From Annona cherimola (taxonomy: Eukaryota; Streptophyta; Magnoliopsida; Magnoliales; Annonaceae): a DNA stretch of 64,000 bases. Both the position numbers and the translations under genes were made by a program. The stretch lies in assembly GCA_030490835.1 (NCBI GenBank), contig CM059972.1:55843563-55907562 (forward strand), written 5' to 3'. The notes beneath the pieces are model-generated. The model saw only the letters and a program-made list of their open reading frames with translations, ran no database searches and was not told the DNA's origin. Of this stretch, positions 54,088 through 64,000 are shown one piece after another; the stretch's first letter is position 1, and every line of letters starts with the position of its first letter.

Positions 54088-55748
54088 TGTTGGTCCCGAG
54101 TTGATGGCAAAACCCAAGAGGGGAGGGGTGAATTGGGTATTTAAAAATTATATCTTAAACAGAAGCTTATCCCCGGATTAATCCAGTCCCCTTAATGGAG
54201 AAACGAAATGGAAAGCAATGTAAATAGCAGAAGTATAAATCAAGCACACATGATTTTTATAGTGGTTCGGGCAACCTCCCTACTCCACTCTTCCAAGCTC
54301 ACACTCCTTGTGACTTGGGTTCCACTATTGTATTCTCTCAATACAATTAGAGTCACTGCTCTCTTCTAGATTCCAGCTCTAGGTGGCATCAACAAAACAC
54401 AGCACAAGTAGGTGATGAGTCACACTCCAATCACACACTACTTTGCTTACACTTGATCTTAGTTCCTCAAACTAAATCAAGTTTAACACATACAACAGAA
54501 ACAATAAGAAAACTACACTTTACAGATGTGTAGAAGCAGTTTGGCACAGAGAAGAACTTGTTGAAGTGGCTTTGTATGATCAGTAGTTGAGCTCTTGCAG
54601 TTTGAAGCAAAGTTCTTCCTCTTTGGTTAGCTTGATCTCTTTTAAAGCTCTTGTAGATGGTAGTTATGCACTCTTAATGATTTTCAGCTACCTCCCCCGT
54701 CTACCATGAATTCCTTTTATAATTTTGGAGGGAATCCGAATGTTAGAGGGTAGGTGGCGCGCATTTAATGCGCCAACGTTCGAATAAATTCCGACCGTTG
54801 CGACCCAAGTCGCATGTGGAGTCGACTTCGGATGCGACTTCGCCCAAGTCGCAGATGGAGTCGACTTCGGGTGTGACTTCGCTTCACCGTCGCAACTTCA
54901 AGTTTCAGTCAGGGTCGACTTGGGCATCAACTTGACCCAAGTCGTAGGTGAAGTCGACTTCAGGTGCGACTTCATCTTGTCAGGTTCCAAGTCTGAGTCT
55001 TGAGTCGACTTTGGCTTCCGACTTCAACTCAAGTCGATCATGGAGTCGACTTGGGTTGCGACTTGACTTGGTCTTCGTCAAAGTATGCTTTGTTCTTCAT
55101 TTGATCTTCCTCTATCTTGCTTGGCTTGTTTCCTTGATGATTCTTAGGAGAGCTTGAGTTTTGAATCATGCGCCTTGCTTTGCATTTGACTCAGTTGGTC
55201 TTTAAGACTTGATAGACTTGATTTGATCTCTATCTTGAATCTTTGCTTTGAACTTGAGTGAGAGATTCTTTGAATAGGCGTTGAATGATCTTTGAAGTCT
55301 GAACTTCTCAAGTCGCGGATGAAGTCGACTTTGTCTGCGACTTCACCCAAGTCGCACCTGGAGTCGACTTGGCCTGCGACTTGGGCAGCTTCGTGCCTCA
55401 CAATTCAGCTCTGGACAGTTTTTCATGTTTGAAGTCGATAGCGAGGTCGACTTCGTTTGCGACTTGACTTCCCAAGTCGCATGTGGAGTCGACTTGGGAT
55501 GCGACTTCACCTGCAAGTTGATTTTGCCTTTGAGGTTCTTTCTCAAGTCGATAGTTAAGTCGACTTTGGGATCGACTTCACCCTAAGTCGAAGTCCAAGT
55601 CGACTTGGGGATCGACTTGGCTACTTAAGTTCCTTAAAACAAATGGCAAACTCATTAGTCCTTTAAATATACTCAAGTTAGTTGTTGTTAATCATCAAAA
55701 CTTAATCTTTGGTCAATTTTACCTTGTTTTGAAGTATTCTTTCCAACA
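54088..55748 (-). repeat. 3' LTR of Sirevirus 2 (1,661 bp)
   Basis: TGTTGGTCCCGAG...TTTCCAACA. It is clearly diverged from the Sirevirus 1 LTR outside the termini and the palindromes. The U3 palindrome arrays are at about 54803-55075 and 55310-55620, with the same nested form, AAGTCGCA / GGAGTCGACTT / TGCGACTT. A TATA-like TATAAAAGG is at about 54713-54721 on the minus strand. Confidence 0.93.
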
Positions 55749-55750
55749 AT

Positions 55751-55763
55751 CTCCCCCTTTTTT
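55751..55763 (-). promoter_or_regulatory. 3' polypurine tract of Sirevirus 2
   Basis: The minus strand reads AAAAAAGGGGGAG two bases from the LTR. A second tract (AGAGGGGGAGAT on the minus strand) is at 56027-56038, as in Sirevirus 1. The region between and up to the ORF end (56039-56222) contains only the former ORF tail. Confidence 0.85.
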
Positions 55764-56222
55764 ATGATTGACAAAACTAAATTGAGCTTATACCTTTCAA
55801 GATGGATGCATTTAAATAGTCTTTGAAAACAGAGTATAAGCAATCATTCCATAACTTTCAAAATAGATTTTTAGCAATCATTCAATTCATATAAGCACAT
55901 TTCAATCATAAGCAAGTTTCATATCATTCATGTTTTCAATTTACTATGTAAAGCAAAAAGAATGAAACTCCTAAATACAAACTACCCAACCCAAAATAAC
56001 AAAAAATTCTACTCAATTTCTATTCTATCTCCCCCTCTGTCAATCTATCAAAAATGAGTCAATTACCAAAGACTTGGTGAATTGAAATTGGGAAATGGGA
56101 TAGACAGACTGAGTTTGTTTGATGGGACGGACATGAGCTGATGAGTAGAAGGAGGAAACGGGTGCGGGAGAAGGCTCGCGATGAACTGAACCCGATTCGA
56201 AGGGATCAAGTTCAGGCATGGG

Positions 56223-57617
56223 TCACTTCTTGTGACGGCCTGAGGCGAGATGATATCGGATGGTACGCAATTCCCGATCGATTCGATCCTGTCGGGAATG
56301 CATGTCGTTGATCGCCGTCAATACCTCAGTCACAAGACTCGTCATTCGATCTGCTTGGTAACCCATTTCTTCCCGTAGAGTGGAGATATCGTCTTGAATC
56401 CTTTGCAGCTTAGCCTCATGAGATGAAGTAGGAGGCGCTCTATCGGGTGCAACGGATCCGTGAGGAGAACGAGATCCGTGCGACATGGGAGATGCAGGTT
56501 GTGCAGGCGATGCCTCGGGAGCTTGCTCCCCCTCAGCTTGTGCATTTTCCTCTGGTTCTCGGACTGGCTCGCCAAGCTTCTCCCTTATTCGATCATCCCT
56601 AAACTGCTCCAGATTGATCTTCATGCGTTGGAGCAGAGCCCTGTTGATGGCGTTTGTCGTCTTGGGAACTTCAAATGGTTCCCCTTCAATGTCTACCTCG
56701 CACCGCTCCAGGATCTGAGTGATCCAGGATCCATAAGGTAGCACGCCTCGTGGGTTATCCTTTTTACATGCCAGGGCTTCGAGGAAGAGTCGAGGGAGAC
56801 TGATCTTCATCTTATTGACCAGTTTCCATAAGATCACGGCTTCCTGTGGATTAAGTTGATTTCTTCCACCTCCTTTTGGCAAGATACAATGTGCAATTAG
56901 CAGACGGATGACCCTAAGTCTGGGAGGAAGATCCATATAATGCAGGAATTTTGTGCCTGCATGGTACTTGTTGCTTTTTGTCAGCTTGTTGTAAATCTTG
57001 TCCACTGTCAGATCTTTGGGAAGCCTTTCTTCTTCATAGGGTACCTGGAGAATGTTCCCGATTCTCCTTAAGGCTTCATTTTGATTTGGGTAATTTGGAG
57101 AACTTAGGCATATCTCGCTTCCTTTGACATATGTTGAGAATTTTGTATCATCCCACAAATAGTAGAAGAGCCTTGTGAGATCAGGATAGATCCTTTCGTC
57201 GAATTTGAATAGTAGTATCCAACCTTGGAAGTCTAGCAGTTCTTCTATGTCGAACTCATAATCGCTGAGAAATTTGAAGTCTATGATCTTAGGAATGAAT
57301 ACTTTTCGCTCATAGAAGTGTTTGTAAAAGCGACTATGTTGCAGCTCGGTCTTGAAGTAAGTTGTGGGCATTTTCAAGACTTGCCCCTTCTTGATCGGAA
57401 TTCTTGATGAGTATGAGCTTTCAGGTTGGCTTTCAGACCTTGGAGCTCGATCGGTTGATTGAGTAGTGGTTTGGAATCGAACTCTTCTACCCGTTGAAGT
57501 CGATGGTTCCTCCCTTGCTCTTTTGGCAGGTGTCCTAGCTCTCTTAGGAATATCTTCTTCTGTTTGTGTGGGAGCCCGTTTGGGGTATGGTTTTGATACG
57601 GCTTTCTTTGGTGCCAT
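56223..57617 (-). CDS. Env-position ORF of Sirevirus 2, shortened (464 aa)
   Basis: Homologous to the 529-aa ORF of Sirevirus 1: basic Ser/Pro-rich N-terminus, a well conserved middle (FYERKVFIPKIIDFKFL, RLLIAHCILPKGGGRNQLNP) and a probable coiled coil near the end. A TGA at 56223-56225 follows HLASGRHKK, where Sirevirus 1 reads HKKRPMPELD. The last 65 or so residues are still legible downstream (PELDPFESGSV), so the stop is new. The conserved middle compared with a freer linker suggests past selection on the protein. Its role is unknown, with no visible membrane segment. Confidence 0.8.
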   Translation of the reverse strand: MAPKKAVSKPYPKRAPTQTEEDIPKRARTPAKRAREEPSTSTGRRVRFQTTTQSTDRAPRSESQPESSYSSRIPIKKGQVLKMPTTYFKTELQHSRFYKHFYERKVFIPKIIDFKFLSDYEFDIEELLDFQGWILLFKFDERIYPDLTRLFYYLWDDTKFSTYVKGSEICLSSPNYPNQNEALRRIGNILQVPYEEERLPKDLTVDKIYNKLTKSNKYHAGTKFLHYMDLPPRLRVIRLLIAHCILPKGGGRNQLNPQEAVILWKLVNKMKISLPRLFLEALACKKDNPRGVLPYGSWITQILERCEVDIEGEPFEVPKTTNAINRALLQRMKINLEQFRDDRIREKLGEPVREPEENAQAEGEQAPEASPAQPASPMSHGSRSPHGSVAPDRAPPTSSHEAKLQRIQDDISTLREEMGYQADRMTSLVTEVLTAINDMHSRQDRIDRELRTIRYHLASGRHKK

Positions 57618-58017
57618 TGGAGCTTGGAGTTAGAAATTTAGAGCTTTGGGAATTTGAGAGGGAATGACAGTGAGAGAGAAGAGGAGCTGTTGGAAAGAAT
57701 GACAGAGAGAGAGACGCCGGACGGAGGGCTTTGCCGGAGGGAAGAAGAATCGCCGGAGGCAGAGGATTCGGGGGAAAATAGGAAGAAGGAGACTTGCCGG
57801 AAATGAAGAGGAGCGGAAACGGCAGTTTGCCGGAGACAGGGAGAACCGGAATCTGAGAGGGAGGCGCCGGAGATGAAGAGCTTGTCGATTTCCGGAAAGG
57901 AGGAGAACAAATTCGCCGGAGATAGGAGGAGAGAAAGAAAAGGCGGGAAAATGAGAAGGAAAGAGGAAGGAAAGAAAAGAAGAAGAGATCGGCCGAATGC
58001 GAAACGTCGCGCGCGGA
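57618..58017 (-). promoter_or_regulatory. Pyrimidine-rich leader upstream of the Sirevirus 2 env-position ORF
   Basis: CT-rich on the minus strand, between the GTCGAC array and the ORF start. It includes several TCTCCGGCG or TTCCGGCAA segments (from 57718 on). Same place and composition as 14016-14317. No TATA box seen. Confidence 0.4.
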
Positions 58018-58182
58018 GTCGACTTTGCCCTAGGTAAAGTCGACTTCGGTCCCTCGGAGTCGACTTCGCCTTCGAGCGGAGTCGACTTCGACCCTGTGGA
58101 GTCGACTTCACTGTTGAAGCGGAGTCGACTTCACTTTCCCAAGTCGACTTGGCGGAGTCGACTTGGCTCTCATGGAGTCGAC
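58018..58182. repeat. Internal GTCGAC array of Sirevirus 2
   Basis: Nine GTCGAC sites start at 58018, 58039, 58059, 58081, 58101, 58124, 58143, 58157 and 58177, spaced 21, 20, 22, 20, 23, 19, 14 and 20 bp. This is the same number and almost the same spacing as in Sirevirus 1, although the sequences between differ. Confidence 0.9.
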
Positions 58183-58233
58183 TTGACCCATCAATTTGAC
58201 TTTTTCAGATTTTAGTTTCTTGTTTAAATTTTT

Positions 58234-61200
58234 CTAATTTAGCTCTATCATCCCCATATCATTCCTAATTTTATAAAATGATTCTTTGGCTAATGGTTTG
58301 GTAAAGATATCAGCAATTTGGTCCTCTGTTTTTACATATTCTAAACATACATAATGATTTTCAACATGTTCACGAATAAAATGGTGTCTCACATCGATAT
58401 GCTTGGTTCTTGAATGCAGTACAGGATTTTTAGTCAGACAAATTGCACTTGTATTATCACATCTAATAGGAATATTAACATAATCAATACCATAGTCTTT
58501 TAATTGCTATTTCATCCAAAGCAATTGGGCACAACAACTACCGGCGGCTATGTATTCGGCTTCCGCAGTAGATAGAGCCACACTTGTTTGTTTTCTTGAG
58601 TACCATGAAACTAACATATGTCCAAGAAACTGACAAGTTCCACTAGTACTCTTTCTATCTACTTTATATCCGGCAAAATCTGCATCCGAATAGCCGATTA
58701 GATCAAAGGTTGTCCCCTTTGGATACCATAGTCCAAGATTGGCAGTTTTTATCAAATATTTAAAAATTCTTTTTACAGCAAGTAGATGTGATTCTTTTGG
58801 GCATGCTTGAAATCTAGAGCACATACAAACACTGAATAGAATATCGGGTCTAGAAGCAGTTAAATATAACAAGGATCCTATCATGCTTCTATAAAGCTTT
58901 TGATCGATACTTTTACCGTTTTCGTCCGTGTCGATCTTGATTGTAGAGCTCATTGGAGTGTTTGCCCCTTTGCTATTCTGCATTCTAAATTTCTTGAGCA
59001 TTTCCTTGACATACTTGGACTGGTTCAAGAATATCCCTTCACTTTGTTGCTTAATTTGCAGTCCAAGGAAGAAATTTAATTCTCCCATCATGCTCATTTC
59101 GAATTCGCTCTGCATAATCTTAGAAAATTCTTGACAAAGATTTTCGTCAGTAGCACCGAAAATTATGTCATCTACATAAATCTGTACAATTAAAATATTT
59201 TTGTTTTTGTATTTGATGAACAAAGTAGTATCTACTTTCCCTCTTAGAAACTCATGATCAATCAAAAATTTGTTCAACCTTTCATACCAAGCTCTTGGAG
59301 CTTGCTTTAATCCATATAGCGCTTTGGTCAATTTATAAACATACTTTGATTGATTCATTTCTTCAAAACCAGGGGGTTGTTCAACATATGCTTCTTCATT
59401 CAAATAGCCATTCAAAAATGCGCTTTTTACATCCATTTGGAACAATTTGAAATTCATATGAGAAGCGAATGCTAGTAGAATACGTATGGCTTCTAATCTA
59501 GCCACGGGTGCATATGATTCTTCAAAATCGATTCCTTCTTCTTGAGAATACCCTTTGGCTACTAATCTGGCCTTGTTTCTAATTACAAGTCCGCTTTCAT
59601 CTAATTTGTTCCTAAATACCCATTTGGTACCAATGATAGTGTGATTATTTGGTCTAGGAACTAAATGCCATACATTGTTCCTTTCGAATTGGTTTAGCTC
59701 TTCTTGCATTGCAATAACCCAATTTTCATCATTGAGAGCTTGTTCAATGGTATTTGGTTCAATTTTAGATACAAAGGCATATTGACCATAAACGTTTTGT
59801 TTTGATCTTCTAGTTTTCACTCCTTCATATACATTTCCAATAACTTGCTCAATTGGATGGGCATTTTTGAACTTTAAATCAGTTGGAGGTTTGTAAGAAT
59901 CATTACCTTCACTTACCTCTTCCTCCATGAGATTTTCTGGCTTGAGCTCGAGTTCCTTTGGTTGTTCTTTGCCTTTTGTCTCATCTGCATCACTTAGTTC
60001 ATCCTCCTTTCTCGGAGTTTGGTTAATTTCATCAAATACAACGTGTATGGATTCTTCAACAACTTGGTTTCGTTTATTGAAAACTCTATATGCTTTGCTA
60101 TTTGATGAATATCCAAGGAATATAGCCTCATCGCTTTTAGCATCTAACTTTCCCAAGTTAGTTTTTCCATTGTTCAAAACATAACATGTACATCCAAAAG
60201 CATGAAAATAAGAAATATTTGGTTTTCTTCCTTTCCATAGTTCATATGGGGTCTTTTTCAAGATTGCTCGAATGGTGACACGGTTCAATACATAACAAGC
60301 TGTACTGACAGCTTCACCCCAAAATTTCTTGGATAGATTGCTCTCATTTAGCATAGTTCTAGCCATCTCTTGTATAGTTCTATTTTTCCTTTCTACTACT
60401 CCATTTTGTTGTGAAGTTCTTGGTGCAGAAAATGTGTGGTGAATTCCTTTTTCATTGCAAAATTCCATGAATCGTTTGTTTTCGAATTCGCCACCATGAT
60501 CGCTTCTTATGGTCACAATAGTACTTTGTTTTTCATTTTGCACCAAATTTACAAAAGTTGCAAACATAGAGAAGGCTTCATCTTTACTAGCTAAGAGAAT
60601 TATCCATGTGAATCTTGAAAAATCATCAACTATGACAAATACATATTTCTTTCCACCAATGGTTAGAATGTCGGATGGCCCGTATAGATCCATGTGTAGC
60701 AATTCAAGTGGCTTGATGGTGGAAATTTCCTTTTTGGTAGAGAAAGGCATCTTGGGTTGTTTTGATAATTGACATGCCTTACAAATCTTGTCCTTGTCAT
60801 ATTTCAATCTTGGTAATCCTTCTACCAAACTCTTTTTCCATAGGGTCTTTATGTTTCCCATGTTTATATGTCCAAACCTTTTATGCCAAACTCATGGATC
60901 ATTATCAATGGCCATTAGACATTGACCATTTAATTCATCAAGTGAAACCAAATATACATTTACATATCTTTTACCACTAAACATGATATGCTCTCCATCA
61001 AATACATTACATATAGATGATTCAAACACAACTTTGTATCCTTTATCACATAATTGGCTAATGCTCATTAAATTGTGTTTGAGTCCTTCAACAAACAAAA
61101 CATCTTCCATGCATGCATTTGAAATACTATGTATATTTCCTTTACCTTTAATTTTACCTTTTTCATTATTACCAAAGGCAACCATTCCATCGTTGCAAGG

Positions 61201-61338
61201 CTTAAGTTTATGAAATAAGCTTCTTTCACCGGTCATATGCCTTGAGCAACCGCTATCCATGAATCATTCATTATTTGCCTTTGCCTTAAAACATGTCTGA
61301 AAAAATAAGCAAGTAAATCTTATCTCCTTGGTACCCAT
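58234..61338 (-). pseudogene. pol: Sirevirus 2 pol with three internal stops
   Basis: One frame with the same domain order as Sirevirus 1 pol: DSG protease, integrase HHCC finger and D-D-E core, RT with YVDD, RNase H. It is broken by TGA at 61264-61266 (Trp in NEWFMDSG), TGA at 60892-60894 (Trp in DPWVWHKR) and TAG at 58507-58509 (Gln after LLWMK). All three fit C-to-T change on one strand or the other. The longest open piece, 58507-60861, still spans integrase, RT and most of RNase H. No frameshift was noticed. Confidence 0.93.
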
Positions 61339-63120
61339 TTTATGGGTCCATTTGGGTTAGTAATATAAATTAATCTTCGTTGTTCTAACTTGGAAAGCCC
61401 AAATCTTGTGTTCCTTGGAACCCAAACTAATTTTGCACCACGGTCATATAATTTCTTAAAATTACATTTGTAAGTTTTATGACCCAATTTATTGCAGAAA
61501 TTACAAGCCATAGGTAATCTTGGAGTAGGCCTCCAAGTATGCAATGGTTCAATAGTTGGTCTTCTAATCCACTTAAAATTTTTCTTTTGTGGCTTGTATA
61601 TAGATGCAGTTTTAGTTTGATACTTCTCGAGTATTTGCACATTTGATTTGCTACTTTCTCCTTGCTCAAATGTATGATATCCAAGACCTCTTTTATGTGT
61701 TTGGGAGGTCATATTCAGAAACATTTTAACACTTTCTCCTGGATTAGAGAACTTAGCTAATGATTCATTTAATGTTTCGTTCTCCTTTTTCAGCATATCA
61801 TTTTCTTCTTTTATTTTGTCTAATTTCTCTGCAAGTTTACCATTTGCAATTATTACTGCATCACATTGTTTCTTCTTAATTGTAAACTTGCTTCCTAATT
61901 TCTTCATTTCTTCATACAATGAATAATATGCAGTTTGTAGTTCTTCTAATTCAGTACATTTGAGGCATTCTTGAAAAGAAGAATAACTTGACTTAGAATG
62001 GGAGAGTTTGGAACTTACCTCTTCATTACTTGTGCATTTTGTTGAGGTAGTTTGTTCTTCTTGCTCGATTTGTGCCATGCAGCAGATTCTTGCACATTCT
62101 TCTACTTCGATTTCATCGGTTGAGGAGTTACTCGTTGTAGATTCCTCGTCATTCACGTACATGCCTCTTCCTTTGTATCTTTGGAATCTTTTATTGTCCC
62201 CTCGATCTTTTCTTTGTTCTTTTACTTTGCTTTCTTCGTGAGTTGGACATTGAGCTTGCATATGTCCCGAACCGCCGCATCGATAGCATTTGGTTGATTC
62301 TTTCTTCTTTTCTCTGGGAGTTCTATCCTTGAAGCTTCTGAAATTTTTTCCTTTCCTCACAAATTTTCTGAAACATTTTGTGAGTAGGGCGATTTCGTCG
62401 TCGTTTTGAGAAGAAGAGGAGTCATCTGTGTCTTGTGCGGCTTTCAAAGCAATTGCTCTTTTGCCTCTGTGTTGATCCTCATTTCTTTTCTTAATTAGCT
62501 CATGTGACATGAGTGAGCTAATTAAGTCTTCAAGTTTTAGCGTGTTAAGGTCCTTTGCTTCTTCTATTGCAGTGATCTTTGGAGTCCATGATTCGGATAG
62601 AGCTCTTAAAATCTTCATGACCTGCTCAGATTCAGATATAGCCTTTCCAAGACCTTTTAGAGCATTAGTAATTTTAGAGAATCTAGCAAACATTTCAGAG
62701 ATATTTTCTCTTTCTAGCATTCTAAAGTTTTCCAGTTCTCCAATCAAAATATTTCTTCTCGTCCCTTGGACTTGAGAAGTTCCTTCATAGATAGAGGTTA
62801 GCGTATCCCATATCTCTTTGGCGGTTAAGCAAGAGGATACTCTATCATATTCAGAAGCAGTAAGAGCACAAAATAAAGAGTTCATAGCTTTGGCGTTGCT
62901 CTTAACAATTCTTACTTCTTCATCGGTCCATTTGGAAGCTCTTTCATCGGTAGGCAAGATTACTCCATCTTGGATAGCAATCCAAGAATCCATGTCGGTA
63001 GCCATGATGAGTTGCTTCATACGAAGCTTCCAATATCCAAAATTGCTCCCATCAAACAACGGTGGCCTTGTAAAGGATTGGCCTTCAGCAAATGCGGGAA
63101 CGGAAGTAGATTAGGATGCC
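61320..63120 (-). pseudogene. gag: Sirevirus 2 gag with a stop at codon 4
   Basis: The start region reads M-A-S-stop, with TAA at 63111-63113 where Sirevirus 1 has CAA (Gln). The rest is open: FDGSNFGYWKLRMKQ, the UBN2-type region, the CCHC knuckles CYRCGGSGHMQAQC and CNFCNKLGHKTYKC, ending WVPRR. A Met at 63059, just before FDGSN, could allow initiation that loses only about 20 residues. The gag end overlaps the pol ATG (61336-61338) in the -1 frame as in Sirevirus 1. Confidence 0.92.
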
Positions 63121-63156
63121 ATATTAATAAGATCTCTTTGGTAAACTCAAAGAACT

Positions 63157-63168
63157 GCTCCGATACCA
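63157..63168 (-). promoter_or_regulatory. Primer binding site (tRNA-iMet) of Sirevirus 2
   Basis: The minus strand reads TGGTATCGGAGC, one base off the consensus TGGTATCAGAGC, two bases from the 5' LTR. Confidence 0.9.
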
Positions 63169-63170
63169 CT

Positions 63171-64000
63171 TGTTGGTCCCGAGTTGATGGCAAAACCCAA
63201 GAGGGGAGGGGTGAATTGGGTATTTAAAAATTATATCTTAAACAGAAGCTTATCCCCGGATTAATCCAGTCCCCTTAATGGAGAAACGAAATGGAAAGCA
63301 ATGTAAATAGCAGAAGTATAAATCAAGCACACATGATTTTTATAGTGGTTCGGGCAACCTCCCTACTCCACTCTTCCAAGCTCACACTCCTTGTGACTTG
63401 GGTTCCACTATTGTATTCTCTCAATACAATTAGAGTCACTGCTCTCTTCTAGATTCCAGCTCTAGGTGGCATCAACAAAACACAGCACAAGTAGGTGATG
63501 AGTCACACTCCAATCACACACTACTTTGCTTACACTTGATCTTAGTTCCTCAAACTAAATCAAGTTTAACACATACAACAGAAACAATAAGAAAACTACA
63601 CTTTACAGATGTGTAGAAGCAGTTTGGCACAGAGAAGAACTTGTTGAAGTGGCTTTGTATGATCAGTAGTTGAGCTCTTGCAGTTTGAAGCAAAGTTCTT
63701 CCTCTTTGGTTAGCTTGATCTCTTTTAAAGCTCTTGTAGATGGTAGTTATGCACTCTTAATGATTTTCAGCTACCTCCCCCGTCTACCATGAATTCCTTT
63801 TATAATTTTGGAGGGAATCCGAACGTTAGAGGGTAGGTGGCGCGCATTTAATGCGCCAACGTTCGAATAAATTCCGACCGTTGCGACCCAAGTCGCATGT
63901 GGAGTCGACTTCGGATGCGACTTCGCCCAAGTCGCAGATGGAGTCGACTTCGGGTGTGACTTCGCTTCACCGTCGCAACTTCAAGTTTCAGTCAGGGTCG
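63171..64000 (-). repeat. 5' LTR of Sirevirus 2, partial
   Basis: The first 830 bp of the LTR, the same as 54088-54917 except for one base (63824). The window ends inside the U3 palindrome array. Confidence 0.94.

Larger units (their letters stand above)
54088..64000 (-). mobile_element. Sirevirus 2 (Ty1/copia, SIRE lineage), right end beyond the window
   Basis: Same plan and orientation as Sirevirus 1. The 3' LTR is 54088-55748, then the env-position ORF, palindrome array, pol, gag and iMet primer site, and the 5' LTR from 63171 to the window end. Over the 830 bp of LTR available twice I see one difference, T at 54741 against C at 63824, at a CpG. Insertion was therefore recent. The probable left target duplication is gacct (54083-54087). 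Gag, pol and the env-position ORF all carry premature stops, so this copy cannot move on its own. Confidence 0.95.

Overview
The window is plant nuclear DNA, most likely pericentromeric or otherwise heterochromatic sequence from a large-genome species. I cannot name the species. Nearly everything is transposable element: Sirevirus-type Ty1/copia, chromovirus-type (Tekay/Del-like) Ty3/gypsy, Tat/Athila-type gypsy, two small hAT-type DNA elements and two AT-rich tandem arrays. No intact host gene was found. The only host-gene trace is a possible exon of a UBC6-type ubiquitin-conjugating enzyme at 256-295.

Layout. 1-1300: low-copy, intron-like sequence with gene-like scraps. 2186-3275: about 22 copies of a 50-bp satellite. 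3968-5057: a compound satellite in which TTAGACACGG decamers alternate with a 135-bp spacer. 6328-6935: a hAT-type element with 8-bp target duplications. 7870-38253: an old, heavily mutated plus-strand chromovirus (gag, protease, RT, RNase H, integrase, chromodomain, 3' LTR). It is split by three insertions: Sirevirus 1 (10309-29600), a solo LTR (30340-32820) and, inside its 3' LTR, a second hAT-type element (36012-37458). Sirevirus 1 is minus strand and itself carries a non-autonomous Tat/Athila-type element in its 5' LTR (21121-29521). That element has a tRNA-Asp primer site, LTRs of identical length and a single 557-codon ORF. The exact target duplications (caaag, tatac, tatta) make the order of insertion readable.

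38844-45312: a decayed Sirevirus LTR split by a 4.7-kb chromovirus solo LTR (39720-44466). 45313-46868: a Tat/Athila RNase H fragment. 46863-51926: another chromovirus LTR followed by a decayed tRNA-iMet primer site. 52212-54087: part of a third related LTR, cut by Sirevirus 2 (54088 to beyond the window end, minus strand).

The two Sireviruses share one plan: 5' LTR, iMet primer site, gag, pol in the -1 frame relative to gag, a gap, an env-position ORF, two polypurine tracts, 3' LTR. Sirevirus 1 has one stop in pol. Sirevirus 2 has at least five stops yet almost identical LTRs.

The most interesting signals are non-coding. (1) Five diverged chromovirus LTRs share a leader module: a small hairpin with a compensatory base-pair change, about 20 nt from the self-complementary octamer CTAGCTAG. 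(2) Sirevirus LTRs carry arrays of nested GTCGAC palindromes upstream of the TATA box, and a second array phased near 20 bp lies between pol and the env-position ORF. (3) A 38-nt GT-AG segment lies at the gag/pol junction; removing it would fuse the two frames. All identities and counts were made by eye.
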